A stretch of DNA of 64,000 nt, taken from Marinobacter salinus. Its GTDB lineage: Bacteria; Pseudomonadota; Gammaproteobacteria; Pseudomonadales; Oleiphilaceae. Shown piece by piece: positions 55,012-64,000 of this stretch. A program made the translations under genes and the position numbers. Every line of letters begins with the position of its first letter. Positions within the stretch are counted from its first letter, which is position 1. Under the pieces are notes generated by a model. The model was given only the letters and a program-made list of their open reading frames with translations. It had not been told where the DNA came from and did not search any database. The stretch is taken from assembly GCF_001854125.1 (NCBI RefSeq), contig NZ_CP017715.1:1798001-1862000 (forward strand), in the 5' to 3' direction.

Positions 55012-57579
55012 ATGAACCGGGATTGGCTGCCAATAAAAACGACTCCCTGGACCATGGGCCTGGCACTGCTGGCGCTCCTTTTACTTATCCAGGCTTCCGC
55101 CTTTCCACGCCAGCTGGATCTCTGGCTGCTTGACGAGGCCCTGACCACCAACCCGCCTCCCCGCTCTGACGACGTTGTAGTGATCGCAATTGATGAGCTC
55201 AGTCTTGATCGACTTGGCCGATGGCCCTGGCGCCGGAATATCCACGCCGAGCTGACCTCAAAGCTCAGGGACGCGGGCGCTAAAACGATCGTCTTCGATA
55301 TTCTGTTCTCTGAACCCTCTGCGGACGACGCCGAGCTGGCGGATGCAATGAGAGCCCATGGTAATGTCATCCTGCCCATTTACCTGTCGCCGCCGACGTC
55401 CAACTACCTCTTGAGCGAGCAACTCCCCTCGGCACCACTAGCGGCTGCAGCCTATGCCCTGGGCCATGCCCATGTTGAACTGGACGACGATGGTGTTGCA
55501 CGGGGTCTGTATCTTTTTAACGGCCTTGGCACACAACTCTGGCCCAGTCTTTCACTGGCAGCCAACGGCGAAGAACCGCGAACTCTGAAGACGCCGGAAG
55601 CCCCCACGTTCGTAAATGTCCGCGACGACTATCGGATCGTGCCTCTTTCAGGAGGGGCAGGCTCATTGCCCACATACTCCTACGTACAGATACTGAACCA
55701 GCCCCCTGCGCCGGAGCTGTTCAAGGACAAAACCGTGTTTGTCGGCGCGACAGCTGCGGGCTTCGGAGATATTCTGCCAACCCCTTTCTCGGGCCTGAGC
55801 CGCCCCATGTCGGGTGTAGAATTCCACGCAAACGTCTTTTCGGCTGACAGCCAGGCGCTCCTGATCAGCCAGGCACCGAAGTGGACCGCGTCGGCGCTCA
55901 TTCTGTTTACCATTATCTGTATGTCACTCGCACTGCCCCGAATGCGTCCCGCCAGGACCCTCGCAGCATGCCTTGCCGCGGTGACAGTCTTGCTTGGCAT
56001 TTATCTTATGGCTCTTTTTGCAATGAGGCTCTGGGTACCGGTTGCCAACGCCCTGGCCGTCCCCCTCCTGGCATTACCATTATCGAGCGGCCTCCGCCTT
56101 GCAATGACCAACCGCTTCCTCAACAGGCAACTTGACGAACTGGCAAGGAGCCCACAGGTAACTCTCCCGGAACCGTCCCGCAGACATCCGACTCAGTTGC
56201 TCGAACACTTCCAGGCGTTATTTCAGCCCCAGGGATGGATTCTTGAGCAGGGGGCCGATCTCCTATCGGTAAAGGACATGAACGCCAGCGACACCCCTGA
56301 AAACCTCTCACCCGGCCAATGGCGACACAGCAGCAATCAAAGCTGGATCCGCCTTGTTCGAGGCAATGCCTCTTACACCCTTGGCCTTACCCTGCCCAAT
56401 GACCTCAGCCGCGAGGCTATTCAGCGCTATCTTAACAGGCTCGACCTGGAAGGCCCTGAGACGCGTCACCGGGTACAAAAACCGAGCGAAAATATATCGG
56501 CCCGAATTGAGAGAGTGCGGATAGCGACGGAACGCATGAATCACATGCAGCAATTCATTCGTCGCAGCTTTGAGCGTATGCCCGATGGCATCATCGTCAC
56601 CGATGAGCTGGGCGTCATCCGTTTCGCCAACGGTCACATTGAGGAATGGTTTCAGGAACCCATGCCAAGCCTCGGCGGCCTGCCGCTTGCGCGCCTCCTG
56701 GAGGGCCACGACCCGAGGGAGACGCCCCCCTGGCACGAAACCGTTTCCGACACCCTTACACTGCTGCAGAGCCGCACTGTTGACCTGCGCGTCCGGAACA
56801 TGGACTTCCTCATTCACTTCGCACCATTCGCTCTCCCAGAGAGCAACCAGCACGGCATCATCGCCAACATTTCCGATATTTCAGAGCTGCGGGAACAGCA
56901 GCGCCAGCACCGCGAAGCCATTGACTTCATTTCCCACGATGTTCGCTCGCCTCTGGTATCTCAGCTCGCCCTGATCGAACAGCTGAAACGAGATCCCAGC
57001 CACATCGAAAAAGCCCAGCTAGACCAGCTAGGTCGACTGGCCCGGCGCAGCTATCACCTCGCTGAAGAATTTGTTCAGCTTGCCCGAGCTGAACAGCTCA
57101 CTGAAACACGGTTCTACGAATGTGAATTTCTCGCCATTGTCGAGAATGCCCGAGACAGCGTCAGTGAGCAGGCAGCAGAGAAAGGCATTCACCTTCAGCT
57201 TCAGGGTACCGAGGACCTATGGCTTCGTGGCAATGCAGAGCTGCTCGAGCGGGCGGTAATCAACCTGCTCACCAATGCGGTCCAGTACAGCCCAGCGGGG
57301 TCTGCGATAAGCATCCAGGTCTTTCCGGCAGGGCACCAGGCCTGCCTTACCATCGCGGATGAGGGGAGCGGAATCGCCCCCGAGGAGCTGCCCCACCTGT
57401 TCGACCGTTACCGGCGCCAGAAAAGCAGTGAACTGGCCGGCATACACGGTACGGGGCTGGGCTTGTCGTTTGTGAAGATTGTGGTGGAAAAGCACAGGGG
57501 AGAAATAACAGTGGCTTCAACACCGGGTGAAGGTTCTGTGTTCACCCTGAAGCTACCGGTTTCGGATCCCATCGCCTGA
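55012..57579 (+). CDS. CHASE2 sensor histidine kinase with PAS domain
   Basis: 855 aa. N-terminal membrane anchor, a large periplasmic CHASE2 domain (DVVVIAIDELSLDRLGRWPWRR near 50 to about 285), three further membrane helices (about 290-375), PAS-like domain (MPDGIIVTDELGVIRFANGHI), HisKA with FISHDVRSPLVSQL, and HATPase with NLLTNAVQYSP, DEGSGIAPEEL and GTGLGLSFVK. ATG 55012 follows AGGA closely; a TTG at 54985 is in frame. Signal unknown. Confidence 0.92.
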   Translation: MNRDWLPIKTTPWTMGLALLALLLLIQASAFPRQLDLWLLDEALTTNPPPRSDDVVVIAIDELSLDRLGRWPWRRNIHAELTSKLRDAGAKTIVFDILFSEPSADDAELADAMRAHGNVILPIYLSPPTSNYLLSEQLPSAPLAAAAYALGHAHVELDDDGVARGLYLFNGLGTQLWPSLSLAANGEEPRTLKTPEAPTFVNVRDDYRIVPLSGGAGSLPTYSYVQILNQPPAPELFKDKTVFVGATAAGFGDILPTPFSGLSRPMSGVEFHANVFSADSQALLISQAPKWTASALILFTIICMSLALPRMRPARTLAACLAAVTVLLGIYLMALFAMRLWVPVANALAVPLLALPLSSGLRLAMTNRFLNRQLDELARSPQVTLPEPSRRHPTQLLEHFQALFQPQGWILEQGADLLSVKDMNASDTPENLSPGQWRHSSNQSWIRLVRGNASYTLGLTLPNDLSREAIQRYLNRLDLEGPETRHRVQKPSENISARIERVRIATERMNHMQQFIRRSFERMPDGIIVTDELGVIRFANGHIEEWFQEPMPSLGGLPLARLLEGHDPRETPPWHETVSDTLTLLQSRTVDLRVRNMDFLIHFAPFALPESNQHGIIANISDISELREQQRQHREAIDFISHDVRSPLVSQLALIEQLKRDPSHIEKAQLDQLGRLARRSYHLAEEFVQLARAEQLTETRFYECEFLAIVENARDSVSEQAAEKGIHLQLQGTEDLWLRGNAELLERAVINLLTNAVQYSPAGSAISIQVFPAGHQACLTIADEGSGIAPEELPHLFDRYRRQKSSELAGIHGTGLGLSFVKIVVEKHRGEITVASTPGEGSVFTLKLPVSDPIA

Positions 57580-57615
57580 GACTGCATCGCTTCAGGCATC
57601 TGTGGGGAGAAGGCT

Positions 57616-58026
57616 TTATGACTGGATCGATTTACTGACAACCTGTGACGGCTCACTGATCAAACCGTTGGTATCCTGAACCTGAATCGTGAAGTACCAG
57701 GTGCCATTGTCCAGCCCGCCGATCTCATAAGACATTTCGGCCTCTGCCTGAGCATTGGTTACGACAACTTGCTCCGACAGGTTGCCCGAATCCTGGCCAT
57801 AACGGATGACATACTTGTCCAGCTCTCCCATCGGGATACTGTCACCGTTTACACGAGTAAGCGGTGCGCTCCAGCTCAATACCGCGGTCCGGACGTCATT
57901 GGGTGACCCTGCACCTGACGAGCCAGCACTGGACGTCTCCGAGGAACCGCCTCCACATCCTGTGAGCAATACCCCAACTATAAACGCGGCAATCCATGCC
58001 TTCGACATTTTTATGACGCGCTTCAT
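57616..58026 (-). CDS. Fibronectin type III lipoprotein
   Basis: 136 aa. Signal peptide with lipobox LLTGC, a Gly/Ser-rich linker, then a single FN3-like domain (AVLSWSAPLTRVNGD, KYVIRYGQDSGNLSE, TWYFTIQVQDTNG). Probably an outer-membrane-anchored protein with a binding role; no partner known. It converges with the kinase gene. The 288 bp upstream hold only the tRNA terminator and AT-rich sequence. Confidence 0.85.
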   Translation of the reverse strand: MKRVIKMSKAWIAAFIVGVLLTGCGGGSSETSSAGSSGAGSPNDVRTAVLSWSAPLTRVNGDSIPMGELDKYVIRYGQDSGNLSEQVVVTNAQAEAEMSYEIGGLDNGTWYFTIQVQDTNGLISEPSQVVSKSIQS

Positions 58027-58270
58027 GTAAATCCTGCACCATTTTTCCGACGACTTTGTGAAATTGTATAAAACGGTGCCGAGTATGAATGTGAAGCTTG
58101 TCGATTCTCCAGTTACAAAATTGTCAATTTTTCGTCAGGAACTGGTAATGAAGTACGCAAAGATACTGATATCGGGGCACTTTTATGCTGAATGAGAAGC
58201 ACAAGCTACGAAAGTGGCTCTTGATAAAATTGGCGATCGGGAAAAAGGGATTTTCTGCCATTCCAAACGC

Positions 58271-58305
58271 AAAAAAGGCAGACCAGCTACTCACTGATCT
58301 GCCTT
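58271..58305 (-). terminator. Terminator of tRNA-fMet
   Basis: On the minus strand AGGCAGATCAG and CTGGTCTGCCT form an 11-bp stem (one G-T pair) with a 7-nt loop, followed by a T run. It starts 10 bp after the tRNA CCA. Confidence 0.9.
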
Positions 58306-58314
58306 CTTCTAATA

Positions 58315-58391
<77 letters not shown>

Positions 58392-58437
58392 TCAAAACTG
58401 GTTGTTTACCGGGGCAACCCCCGATCAACGTGCGCGT

Positions 58438-58466
58438 ATACTAAGGATTGACGAGCGCGCTGTCAA
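58438..58466 (-). promoter_or_regulatory. Near-consensus promoter of tRNA-fMet
   Basis: On the minus strand TTGACA (58461-58466), 17-bp spacer, TAGTAT (58438-58443), then a GC-rich discriminator typical of stringently controlled stable-RNA promoters. The -35 overlaps the rnhB stop codon. Confidence 0.85.
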
Positions 58467-59149
58467 TCGCTATTTTCGAACAGATCCGTTGGATATCGCA
58501 AGTCCTCTACGGGAGCCGAGGCCGGTTGCGAGCAAAGGCCGATCTGTTCGATGGCTTCCTGCACGGGTCGAAATGATTTCCTGTGCTCTGGCGTAGCCCC
58601 CAGACGGAAGAGCGCCTCCAGATGTACAGGTGTCGGATACCCTTTGTGTTTCGACAAACCATAGCCCGGGTAAACTTGCTCCAACGCTTCCATTTCCCTG
58701 TCACGGGTCACTTTGGCCAGGATGGAAGCCGCGCTGATTGCCTCTACACGGCTATCCCCTTTCACCACAGGCTCGGAGCGCCAAGCCCATTTCGGGCAAC
58801 GATTACCGTCAACCAGGACATACTCCGGCGCTGGTTTCAATCCCGCTACGGCACGTTCCATTGCGACCATGGTGGCCTGATAGATGTTCAACTGGTCGAT
58901 CTCATGAGCCTCGCAACGCCCAATAGACCACGCAACAGCATGCTCCCGAATATGCTCGTAGAGTACATTGCGTTTTTTCTCGGTGAGTTTCTTTGAATCG
59001 GCCAACCCGGCTATGGGCCTATCCGGATCGAGTATGACGGCAGCGGTAACAACCGCGCCGATTAAGGGGCCACGACCAACCTCATCAACACCCGCCAGAA
59101 GACGGCCCTGATACGCACACTCGAAAGGAGGCAGGTCAACGCGCGCCAT
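58463..59149 (-). CDS. rnhB: Ribonuclease HII
   Basis: 228 aa: [18 protein letters not shown] (catalytic Asp-Glu), VDGNRCPKW and [12 protein letters not shown]. It removes ribonucleotides from DNA. Last gene of the lpx operon; it overlaps lpxB by 14 bp. Confidence 0.97.
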   Translation of the reverse strand: MARVDLPPFECAYQGRLLAGVDEVGRGPLIGAVVTAAVILDPDRPIAGLADSKKLTEKKRNVLYEHIREHAVAWSIGRCEAHEIDQLNIYQATMVAMERAVAGLKPAPEYVLVDGNRCPKWAWRSEPVVKGDSRVEAISAASILAKVTRDREMEALEQVYPGYGLSKHKGYPTPVHLEALFRLGATPEHRKSFRPVQEAIEQIGLCSQPASAPVEDLRYPTDLFENSD

Positions 59150-60332
59150 GGTTTATTCTCTCCTCCAACAACCCAGAGATCGCGGTGGCCGCTTTTTCAT
59201 CAGCATTTTGCCTGAGGGTGTGATGCAATCCGGTGAACGCCCGCACCAGCTTCTCCCGCTCTTCCCGGTTTTCCAGCCTTTCCAGCACGGCGGAGCCAAG
59301 AGACTCTGGAGTTGCGTCATCCTGCAACAATTCGGGAACCAGGGCATCTTTGGCCAACAGGTTAGGCAGTGCTACATGGGGGACTTTGACCAGTCGGGAC
59401 AACAAGGCGTAACTGAAATTACTCAGCCGATAGCCAACCACCATAGGCTTTTTCAACAGCATGGCCTCCAGCGTCGCGGTACCTGAGGCCATGAGAACAA
59501 CATCCGAAGCCGCCATCACGTCGCGGGATCTGCCACGTACGATGGTAACTGGCAGCTTAACTTTCAGGGCATCGACCAGGTCCCGCACCTGCTTCTCCCG
59601 TTCACGGTTCACACAGGGGATAACCAGCTGCAGATCCGGACGCTTTTCCTGAATCCAGCGGGCTGCTTCCAGAAAAAGGGTGCCCAGTCGTTCCACTTCA
59701 CCAGCCCGGCTTCCAGGCAATATCGCCAATAAGGGTGCACTGCCATCAAGACCCAGCTCATGTCGTGCCTTGCCGGTTTCGGGAATCATCGGAATTCGGT
59801 CTGCAAGAGGATGGCCGACAAAGGCTACCGGCACCTGGTGCTCCTCGTAGAAGCGCGCTTCAAACGGAAACAATGTCAGCATCAAATCAACCGACTTGGC
59901 AATCTTGAAAATCCGTTTCTGTCGCCAGGCCCAGACAGAAGGGCTGACATAGTGAACCGAGGGAATACCGGCGTCACGGCAGCGACGCTCTATGGCGAGG
60001 GTAAAGTCGGGCGAATCAATGCCAATGACCAAGTCCGGTGGCGTGGTAAAAAAGTAATCCAATAAACGCGCCCGGATGCTGAACAGCTCCCGGATACGGC
60101 CCAGCACCTCCACCAGCCCCATCACGGACAGGCGCTCCATCGGCACCAGGGAGTGGAAGCCTTCTGCAATCATCTCGTCGCCACCGATGCCCACAAAGCG
60201 CGCATTTGGATAGCGGGCTCTGAGCGAACGGATAAGGCCGGCGCCGAGAATATCTCCCGATGCTTCACCTGCTACGATACCGAAGGTCACTTTGCGATTG
60301 CTGACAACCGCCGCTGAAGAACAATGCTGCAC
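59136..60332 (-). CDS. lpxB: Lipid A disaccharide synthase
   Basis: 398 aa GT19 enzyme: [18 protein letters not shown] near the start, GIDSPDFTL around 103, [12 protein letters not shown] around 205 and VVGYRLS around 310. It joins UDP-diacylglucosamine and lipid X. GTG 60332 is the start, with GGGAG about 7 nt upstream and 18 bp after the lpxA stop. Confidence 0.97.
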   Translation of the reverse strand: MQHCSSAAVVSNRKVTFGIVAGEASGDILGAGLIRSLRARYPNARFVGIGGDEMIAEGFHSLVPMERLSVMGLVEVLGRIRELFSIRARLLDYFFTTPPDLVIGIDSPDFTLAIERRCRDAGIPSVHYVSPSVWAWRQKRIFKIAKSVDLMLTLFPFEARFYEEHQVPVAFVGHPLADRIPMIPETGKARHELGLDGSAPLLAILPGSRAGEVERLGTLFLEAARWIQEKRPDLQLVIPCVNREREKQVRDLVDALKVKLPVTIVRGRSRDVMAASDVVLMASGTATLEAMLLKKPMVVGYRLSNFSYALLSRLVKVPHVALPNLLAKDALVPELLQDDATPESLGSAVLERLENREEREKLVRAFTGLHHTLRQNADEKAATAISGLLEERINHGAR

Positions 60333-60350
60333 CGAGAGGCTCCCGCCGCT

Positions 60351-61142
60351 TTAGCGGATAATGCCGCGGTGAGCTCCTCGCAGGGAGTCAATGAGGGGCT
60401 TTACTTCCACAACGTCGGAGAAAGCCGTATCCAGCGCGTCGACAGCCTGTTCCGTCGTCAGTCCCTGGCGATAGATGATCTTGTAGGCGCGGCGAAGACA
60501 AAGAAGAACGTCCTTGCTGAAGCCTCGACGCTTGAGACCCTCCACATTCATGCCGTGAGGCTCGGCTGATTGGCCACTGGCCATGACATAGGCAGGAATG
60601 TCTTTCAGCACGATGCTGCCTCCCGCGGCCATGCTGTGAGGGCCAATGTTACAGAACTGATGAACCATGGTCCCGCCACCCAGGATGGCGAAGTCTCCCA
60701 CATTCACATGGCCTGCAAGCGTCGCACAGTTGGCAAGAATGGTATTGTCGCCAACCAGACAGTCATGAGCGACGTGCACATACGCCATGAGCAGGTTGCC
60801 ATTGCCAATGCGGGTTTCTCCCCGGTCCTGAACCGTACCGCGATGAATGGTACAGTTTTCACGGATAACGTTATCATCACCGATAATCAACGTTGTCGGT
60901 TCACCAGCGTATTTCTTGTCCTGGCATTCCTCTCCGATACTGGAGAACTGGAAAATCCGGTTGTTACGACCGATTACGGTCGGCCCCTTAACGACCACAT
61001 GGGAGAGGATTTCAGTCCCCTCGCCAACTTCAACACCAGGGCCGATGTAGCTCCAAGGACCAACGGTTACGTTGTCCGCCAATTTGGCTGATGGGTCTAC
61101 AATCGCTTGAGGATGGACACCCGACCAGTCATTTGTCGCCAT
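60351..61142 (-). CDS. lpxA: UDP-N-acetylglucosamine acyltransferase
   Basis: 263 aa left-handed beta-helix protein with hexapeptide repeats and catalytic His in AYVHVAHDC. It performs the first step of lipid A synthesis. ATG 61142 overlaps the fabZ stop by one base (TGATG). Confidence 0.97.
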   Translation of the reverse strand: MATNDWSGVHPQAIVDPSAKLADNVTVGPWSYIGPGVEVGEGTEILSHVVVKGPTVIGRNNRIFQFSSIGEECQDKKYAGEPTTLIIGDDNVIRENCTIHRGTVQDRGETRIGNGNLLMAYVHVAHDCLVGDNTILANCATLAGHVNVGDFAILGGGTMVHQFCNIGPHSMAAGGSIVLKDIPAYVMASGQSAEPHGMNVEGLKRRGFSKDVLLCLRRAYKIIYRQGLTTEQAVDALDTAFSDVVEVKPLIDSLRGAHRGIIR

Positions 61143-61579
61143 CAAACTTCTCTCTCAGCGGTCAATATCTCTGCCACACACACGACTTCACCGTCGACCA
61201 GTGCCCGACAATCAAATTTCCAGATCCCGCGTTTGCTGGAGATCAGCTCCGACTCCATACTAAGACGATCTCCCGGCAGCACGGGACGCTTAAAACGTGC
61301 TTTACTGGATCCAGCCAGATATTGTACCACGCCATCTGATGGTTTCCGTTCCACGGTCACAAAACCAAGAATACCTGAGAGCTGGGCCATCGCCTCTATG
61401 ATCAGCACGCCCGGCATAATCGGATTTCCAGGGAAGTGACCTTGAAAGAACTGCTCGTTAAACGAAATATTCTTGTAGCCCTTGATCAACTTCCCTTTCT
61501 CAACTTCCGTTACCCGATCCACCAGTAAAAACGGGTAACGGTGCGGCAAATATTCCAGAATTTCGTCGATATACATCAT
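61142..61579 (-). CDS. fabZ: 3-hydroxyacyl-ACP dehydratase FabZ
   Basis: 145 aa hotdog-fold protein: [13 protein letters not shown], catalytic His in [20 protein letters not shown] with the Glu, as in FabZ. It dehydrates 3-hydroxyacyl-ACP in fatty-acid synthesis and competes with LpxA for the same substrate. Two adjacent ATGs (61579, 61576) are possible starts. Confidence 0.97.
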   Translation of the reverse strand: MMYIDEILEYLPHRYPFLLVDRVTEVEKGKLIKGYKNISFNEQFFQGHFPGNPIMPGVLIIEAMAQLSGILGFVTVERKPSDGVVQYLAGSSKARFKRPVLPGDRLSMESELISSKRGIWKFDCRALVDGEVVCVAEILTAEREV

Positions 61580-61590
61580 CTTGATCGGCC

Positions 61591-62616
61591 TCAGCCCTCT
61601 AATTTCTTTTCCAACTCTTTAACCCGCCGAGCCAAGGCATCCAGCTGACGGAAACGCACAGCATTCTTGCGCCATTGCCGGTTGGTATCCGCACTGGTAC
61701 CGGAGGAGTAAACCCCCGGATCCCGGATATCACCGGTGACCAGCGTCATGCCGGTCAGGTGAACCTGATCCCCGATCTCCAGGTGCCCGGCTACACCCGA
61801 GGCGCCGCCGAACACACAATGCCTGCCAATTCGGGTACTGCCGGCTATCCCGACCATCGCAGCCATGGCGCTGTGATCACCGATCTGAACGTTGTGGGCA
61901 ATCTGAATAAGGTTATCGAGTTTTACGCCATTCCCGATCACCGTGTCATCGAGTGCACCCCGATCAATCGTGGTGTTAGCACCTACCTCTACATCGTTAC
62001 CCAATATCACTCGCCCCAGTTGGGCAATCCGGTGCCAAACGCCTTTCTCGTTGGCAAACCCGAAACCATCCGAACCAATAACCGCGCCACTGAGGATATG
62101 ACAACGCTGCCCCAGGACCACATCATGGGCCAGGGTTACCCTGGGCCGAATAACAGTCCCCTCGCCTATGCGAGTCCGGGCACCAATGACAGATCCAGCA
62201 CCAACAACTACTTTACTGCCTATCTCAACGCCGGCTTCAATCACCACATTGGGACCGATACACGCGTCCGCAGCAACCTTTGCCGCGGGATCAATAACAG
62301 CAGACGGGTGGTTGCCCGGCTGAGCAACCGGGGCTGGGTCAAACCAGTGGCTGAGCTGGGCGTAACCCAAGTATGGATTATCCAGTAACAGGGAATTGGT
62401 GGGACAATCTCCGGCGGCACCCGGAGAGACAATCACCGCCGACGCAGCCGTGTCCGCCAGGTATTTCGCATACGACGGGTTTGCCAGAAAGCTGATCTGC
62501 CCTTCCCCGGCTGCTTGCAGAGTTGCAAGGCCGGACACCCGGGTTTCGGGGTCTCCCCGCAGCTCGGCTCCCAGCGCTTTGGCGATCTCATCGAGCCGAT
62601 AGGACCTTTCTGTCAT
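61591..62616 (-). CDS. lpxD: UDP-3-O-acylglucosamine N-acyltransferase
   Basis: 341 aa. N-terminal uridine-binding domain ([16 protein letters not shown]), left-handed beta-helix with hexapeptide repeats, catalytic His in [18 protein letters not shown] 62616 is used because GGAGAG lies 6 nt upstream; the frame is open to a TTG at 62628. Confidence 0.97.
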   Translation of the reverse strand: MTERSYRLDEIAKALGAELRGDPETRVSGLATLQAAGEGQISFLANPSYAKYLADTAASAVIVSPGAAGDCPTNSLLLDNPYLGYAQLSHWFDPAPVAQPGNHPSAVIDPAAKVAADACIGPNVVIEAGVEIGSKVVVGAGSVIGARTRIGEGTVIRPRVTLAHDVVLGQRCHILSGAVIGSDGFGFANEKGVWHRIAQLGRVILGNDVEVGANTTIDRGALDDTVIGNGVKLDNLIQIAHNVQIGDHSAMAAMVGIAGSTRIGRHCVFGGASGVAGHLEIGDQVHLTGMTLVTGDIRDPGVYSSGTSADTNRQWRKNAVRFRQLDALARRVKELEKKLEG

Positions 62617-62659
62617 TGCGCTCTCCAAAAGCTTTCCGGGGCCGGAGCACCCTGACTCA

Positions 62660-63157
62660 TTAACGGTTCAGTTTTTCGAGAAGCTGAGTCGTCAGGTTCA
62701 TCTCAGGCTTCACATAAACGACAGCCTCACTCGGAAGGATCAGATCAAGATCGTTTTCCTCCAGCAGCTCTTTGACTGCCGCATCCACACCCGGGCGTGC
62801 CTGTTCCAGAAACGCTTGCTTACGCTGGGCAACAGTACTGTCCAGTCGCTGCTTGAGGAAATTGAACTCTTTGACTTTTTCCTGGAATTCGCCAGCCAGC
62901 TTATTGCGCTCGCTTTCGTTCATCATGGCACCGTCTTTTTCCAGACGCTCTTTAAGTTTGCGAGCCTCTTCCTGTGCGTCCCGGACCTTCGCTTCGTCTC
63001 CTGCAAAGTCTTTCTGCAGGGTCTCACTGAAGCTTTTGGCATCGTTTGAAGAAAATAATGCCTGTCGCAAATCCACAACACCAATTCGGGTTTCTGCCAT
63101 GGCGGAGAACGAAAGCACCATCATGGCGGCTGCAATAATCATTGGAATTCGGGACAT
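62660..63157 (-). CDS. skp: Periplasmic chaperone Skp/OmpH
   Basis: 165 aa with a signal peptide (IIAAAMMVLSFSAMA) and the long coiled-coil tentacles of Skp (DEAKVRDAQEEARKLKERL). It carries outer-membrane proteins to BamA, encoded just upstream. ATG 63157 has AGGAGA 7 nt upstream, better than ATG 63178. Confidence 0.96.
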   Translation of the reverse strand: MSRIPMIIAAAMMVLSFSAMAETRIGVVDLRQALFSSNDAKSFSETLQKDFAGDEAKVRDAQEEARKLKERLEKDGAMMNESERNKLAGEFQEKVKEFNFLKQRLDSTVAQRKQAFLEQARPGVDAAVKELLEENDLDLILPSEAVVYVKPEMNLTTQLLEKLNR

Positions 63158-63206
63158 CGGGTTTCTCCTGTATTTCATCCATTATTTTTTATTCTGAAGC
63201 CACTCA

Positions 63207-64000
63207 CTAGAAAGTCTGGCCAAGTGAGAACTGGAACACCTGGGTATCGTCTCCGTCTTTGTCATTAAGCGGCTTCGCCAAGCTGAACGCCAGGGGACCG
63301 ACAGCGGTTATCCACTGGAAACCGACACCGACGGACATGCGCAACTCCGCGGGGTCCGGATCGAAGCCCCGCTCGGGGTCGAAAACCTGACCGGCATCAA
63401 AAAAGAACGCCGTGCGCATTGAGCGAGTGTCACCGGCAAAGGGCGTAGGGAAAATCAGCTCAAGACTACCTTCGGTCAGTAAGCTCCCACCAAACGGATC
63501 AGGTTCTGACAGATCGTTGGCAGCATTGGTTGCCAGCGGTCCCAGAGAGTTTGCCTCGTAGCCACGTACAGATCCATAGCCACCGGCATAGAAGTGCTCA
63601 TAGAAGGGCATCCTTGTCCTGTCCCCGTAGCCGTCACCATAACCGATATCAGTGCGAGCTCGCATGACCCAGCTTCCGGAGTCCGTCACAGGGTAATAGA
63701 AATCCGTCTTGTGACTGACTTTGTAGAAAGTAAGATCACTGCCCGGAACCGCGACATCCAGGGATACCGAATGACTGTAGCCGTCTGTGGGCAATACGCC
63801 CCGGTTCAACGTGCTGCGGCGCCAGCTGCCAAACAGGAAGTAATTATCGAAGGAATCACCTTCTTCATCGATAAAGTCCCTAACTTCCTGAGAGGTAAAA
63901 ACGCCCTCCTTCAGGTTCGAAAGGGTATAGCCAACACCAAAATTCAGGCGGGTAATATTATCGGTCGGGTAACCGAAGGTGAGACGTCCACCATACTCAT
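63207..64000 (-). CDS. bamA: Outer membrane assembly factor BamA (C-terminal part, cut by window end)
   Basis: The last 263 codons of the barrel are present; the frame continues through 64000 with no start. Typical features: the conserved YEHFYAGGYGSVRGYEANSLGP loop, GFQWITAVGPLAFSLAKPLN and the terminal FQFSLGQTF with C-terminal Phe. It inserts beta-barrel proteins into the outer membrane and heads the skp-lpxD-fabZ-lpxA-lpxB-rnhB operon. Confidence 0.95.
   Translation of the reverse strand, partial: EYGGRLTFGYPTDNITRLNFGVGYTLSNLKEGVFTSQEVRDFIDEEGDSFDNYFLFGSWRRSTLNRGVLPTDGYSHSVSLDVAVPGSDLTFYKVSHKTDFYYPVTDSGSWVMRARTDIGYGDGYGDRTRMPFYEHFYAGGYGSVRGYEANSLGPLATNAANDLSEPDPFGGSLLTEGSLELIFPTPFAGDTRSMRTAFFFDAGQVFDPERGFDPDPAELRMSVGVGFQWITAVGPLAFSLAKPLNDKDGDDTQVFQFSLGQTF

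Overview
The window is about 64 kb of a gammaproteobacterial chromosome, almost certainly from a Marinobacter species. The best single clue is the 661-residue protein at 31037-33022: as far as I can recall that sequence, it matches the two-domain fatty acyl-CoA reductase of Marinobacter aquaeolei VT8 (Maqu_2507) nearly end to end. Gene order also resembles Pseudomonas (mtnA / mtaD-ubiG-mupP-yciK; motY / pyrC-rnt; bamA-skp-lpxD-fabZ-lpxA-lpxB-rnhB). Most genes have clean Shine-Dalgarno sites and ATG starts, and there are no insertion sequences, rRNA genes or CRISPR arrays.

Layout. 1-17 kb: NUDIX hydrolase, NIF3-like domain protein, purL, mltF, recX, a DUF349 protein, a ComFB-like protein, a thiolase plus FadB-like multienzyme operon, the Prc/Tsp protease and an XRE-type protein. 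17-24 kb: methylthioadenosine salvage (mtnA, mtaD), ubiquinone and peptidoglycan-recycling genes (ubiG, mupP), a YciK-type dehydrogenase, a glutaredoxin-like protein, yaaA, a DUF2788 protein and rdgC. 24-28 kb: a Pat-type protein acetyltransferase divergent from a histone-deacetylase-like enzyme. 28-38 kb: motY, pyrC, rnt, the fatty acyl-CoA reductase, an M16 protease and two glycosyltransferases of the arsenosugar-associated families, ending at tRNA-Arg(CCU).

38-46 kb is the accessory-looking part. Next to tRNA-Arg lies a RES/Xre toxin-antitoxin pair, followed by a copper-handling cluster: Met-rich periplasmic protein, HMA-like small protein, CopB, CopA-type multicopper oxidase, cupredoxin, and a divergent OmpR-family regulator with its sensor kinase. 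Four copies of one tandem element, TTCAG-N6-TTCAG with 11-bp periodicity, lie upstream of every copper transcription unit and of the regulator itself. I read them as binding sites of that regulator, so the cluster looks like one self-regulated copper regulon. The HMA-like gene also has a perfect FNR/Anr-type site upstream.

46-58 kb: a haem c-type DUF3365 protein, a chemoreceptor whose periplasmic domain carries a CXXCH motif, an unknown protein, YciO and BolA homologues, topoisomerase III, and a three-gene operon of response regulator, envelope FecR/LysM protein and CHASE2 histidine kinase. 58-64 kb: a fibronectin-III lipoprotein, initiator tRNA-Met with an unusual U1-U72 mismatch and a near-consensus promoter, then the outer-membrane biogenesis operon, with bamA cut by the window end.

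The main non-routine signals are the copper-regulon box, the tandem dyads upstream of the fatty acyl-CoA reductase, the paired operator-like sites in front of the RES/Xre genes, the haem chemoreceptor, and the FecR/CHASE2 signalling triad. Nothing here is a clearly new system with a known activity. These are hypotheses readable from sequence.
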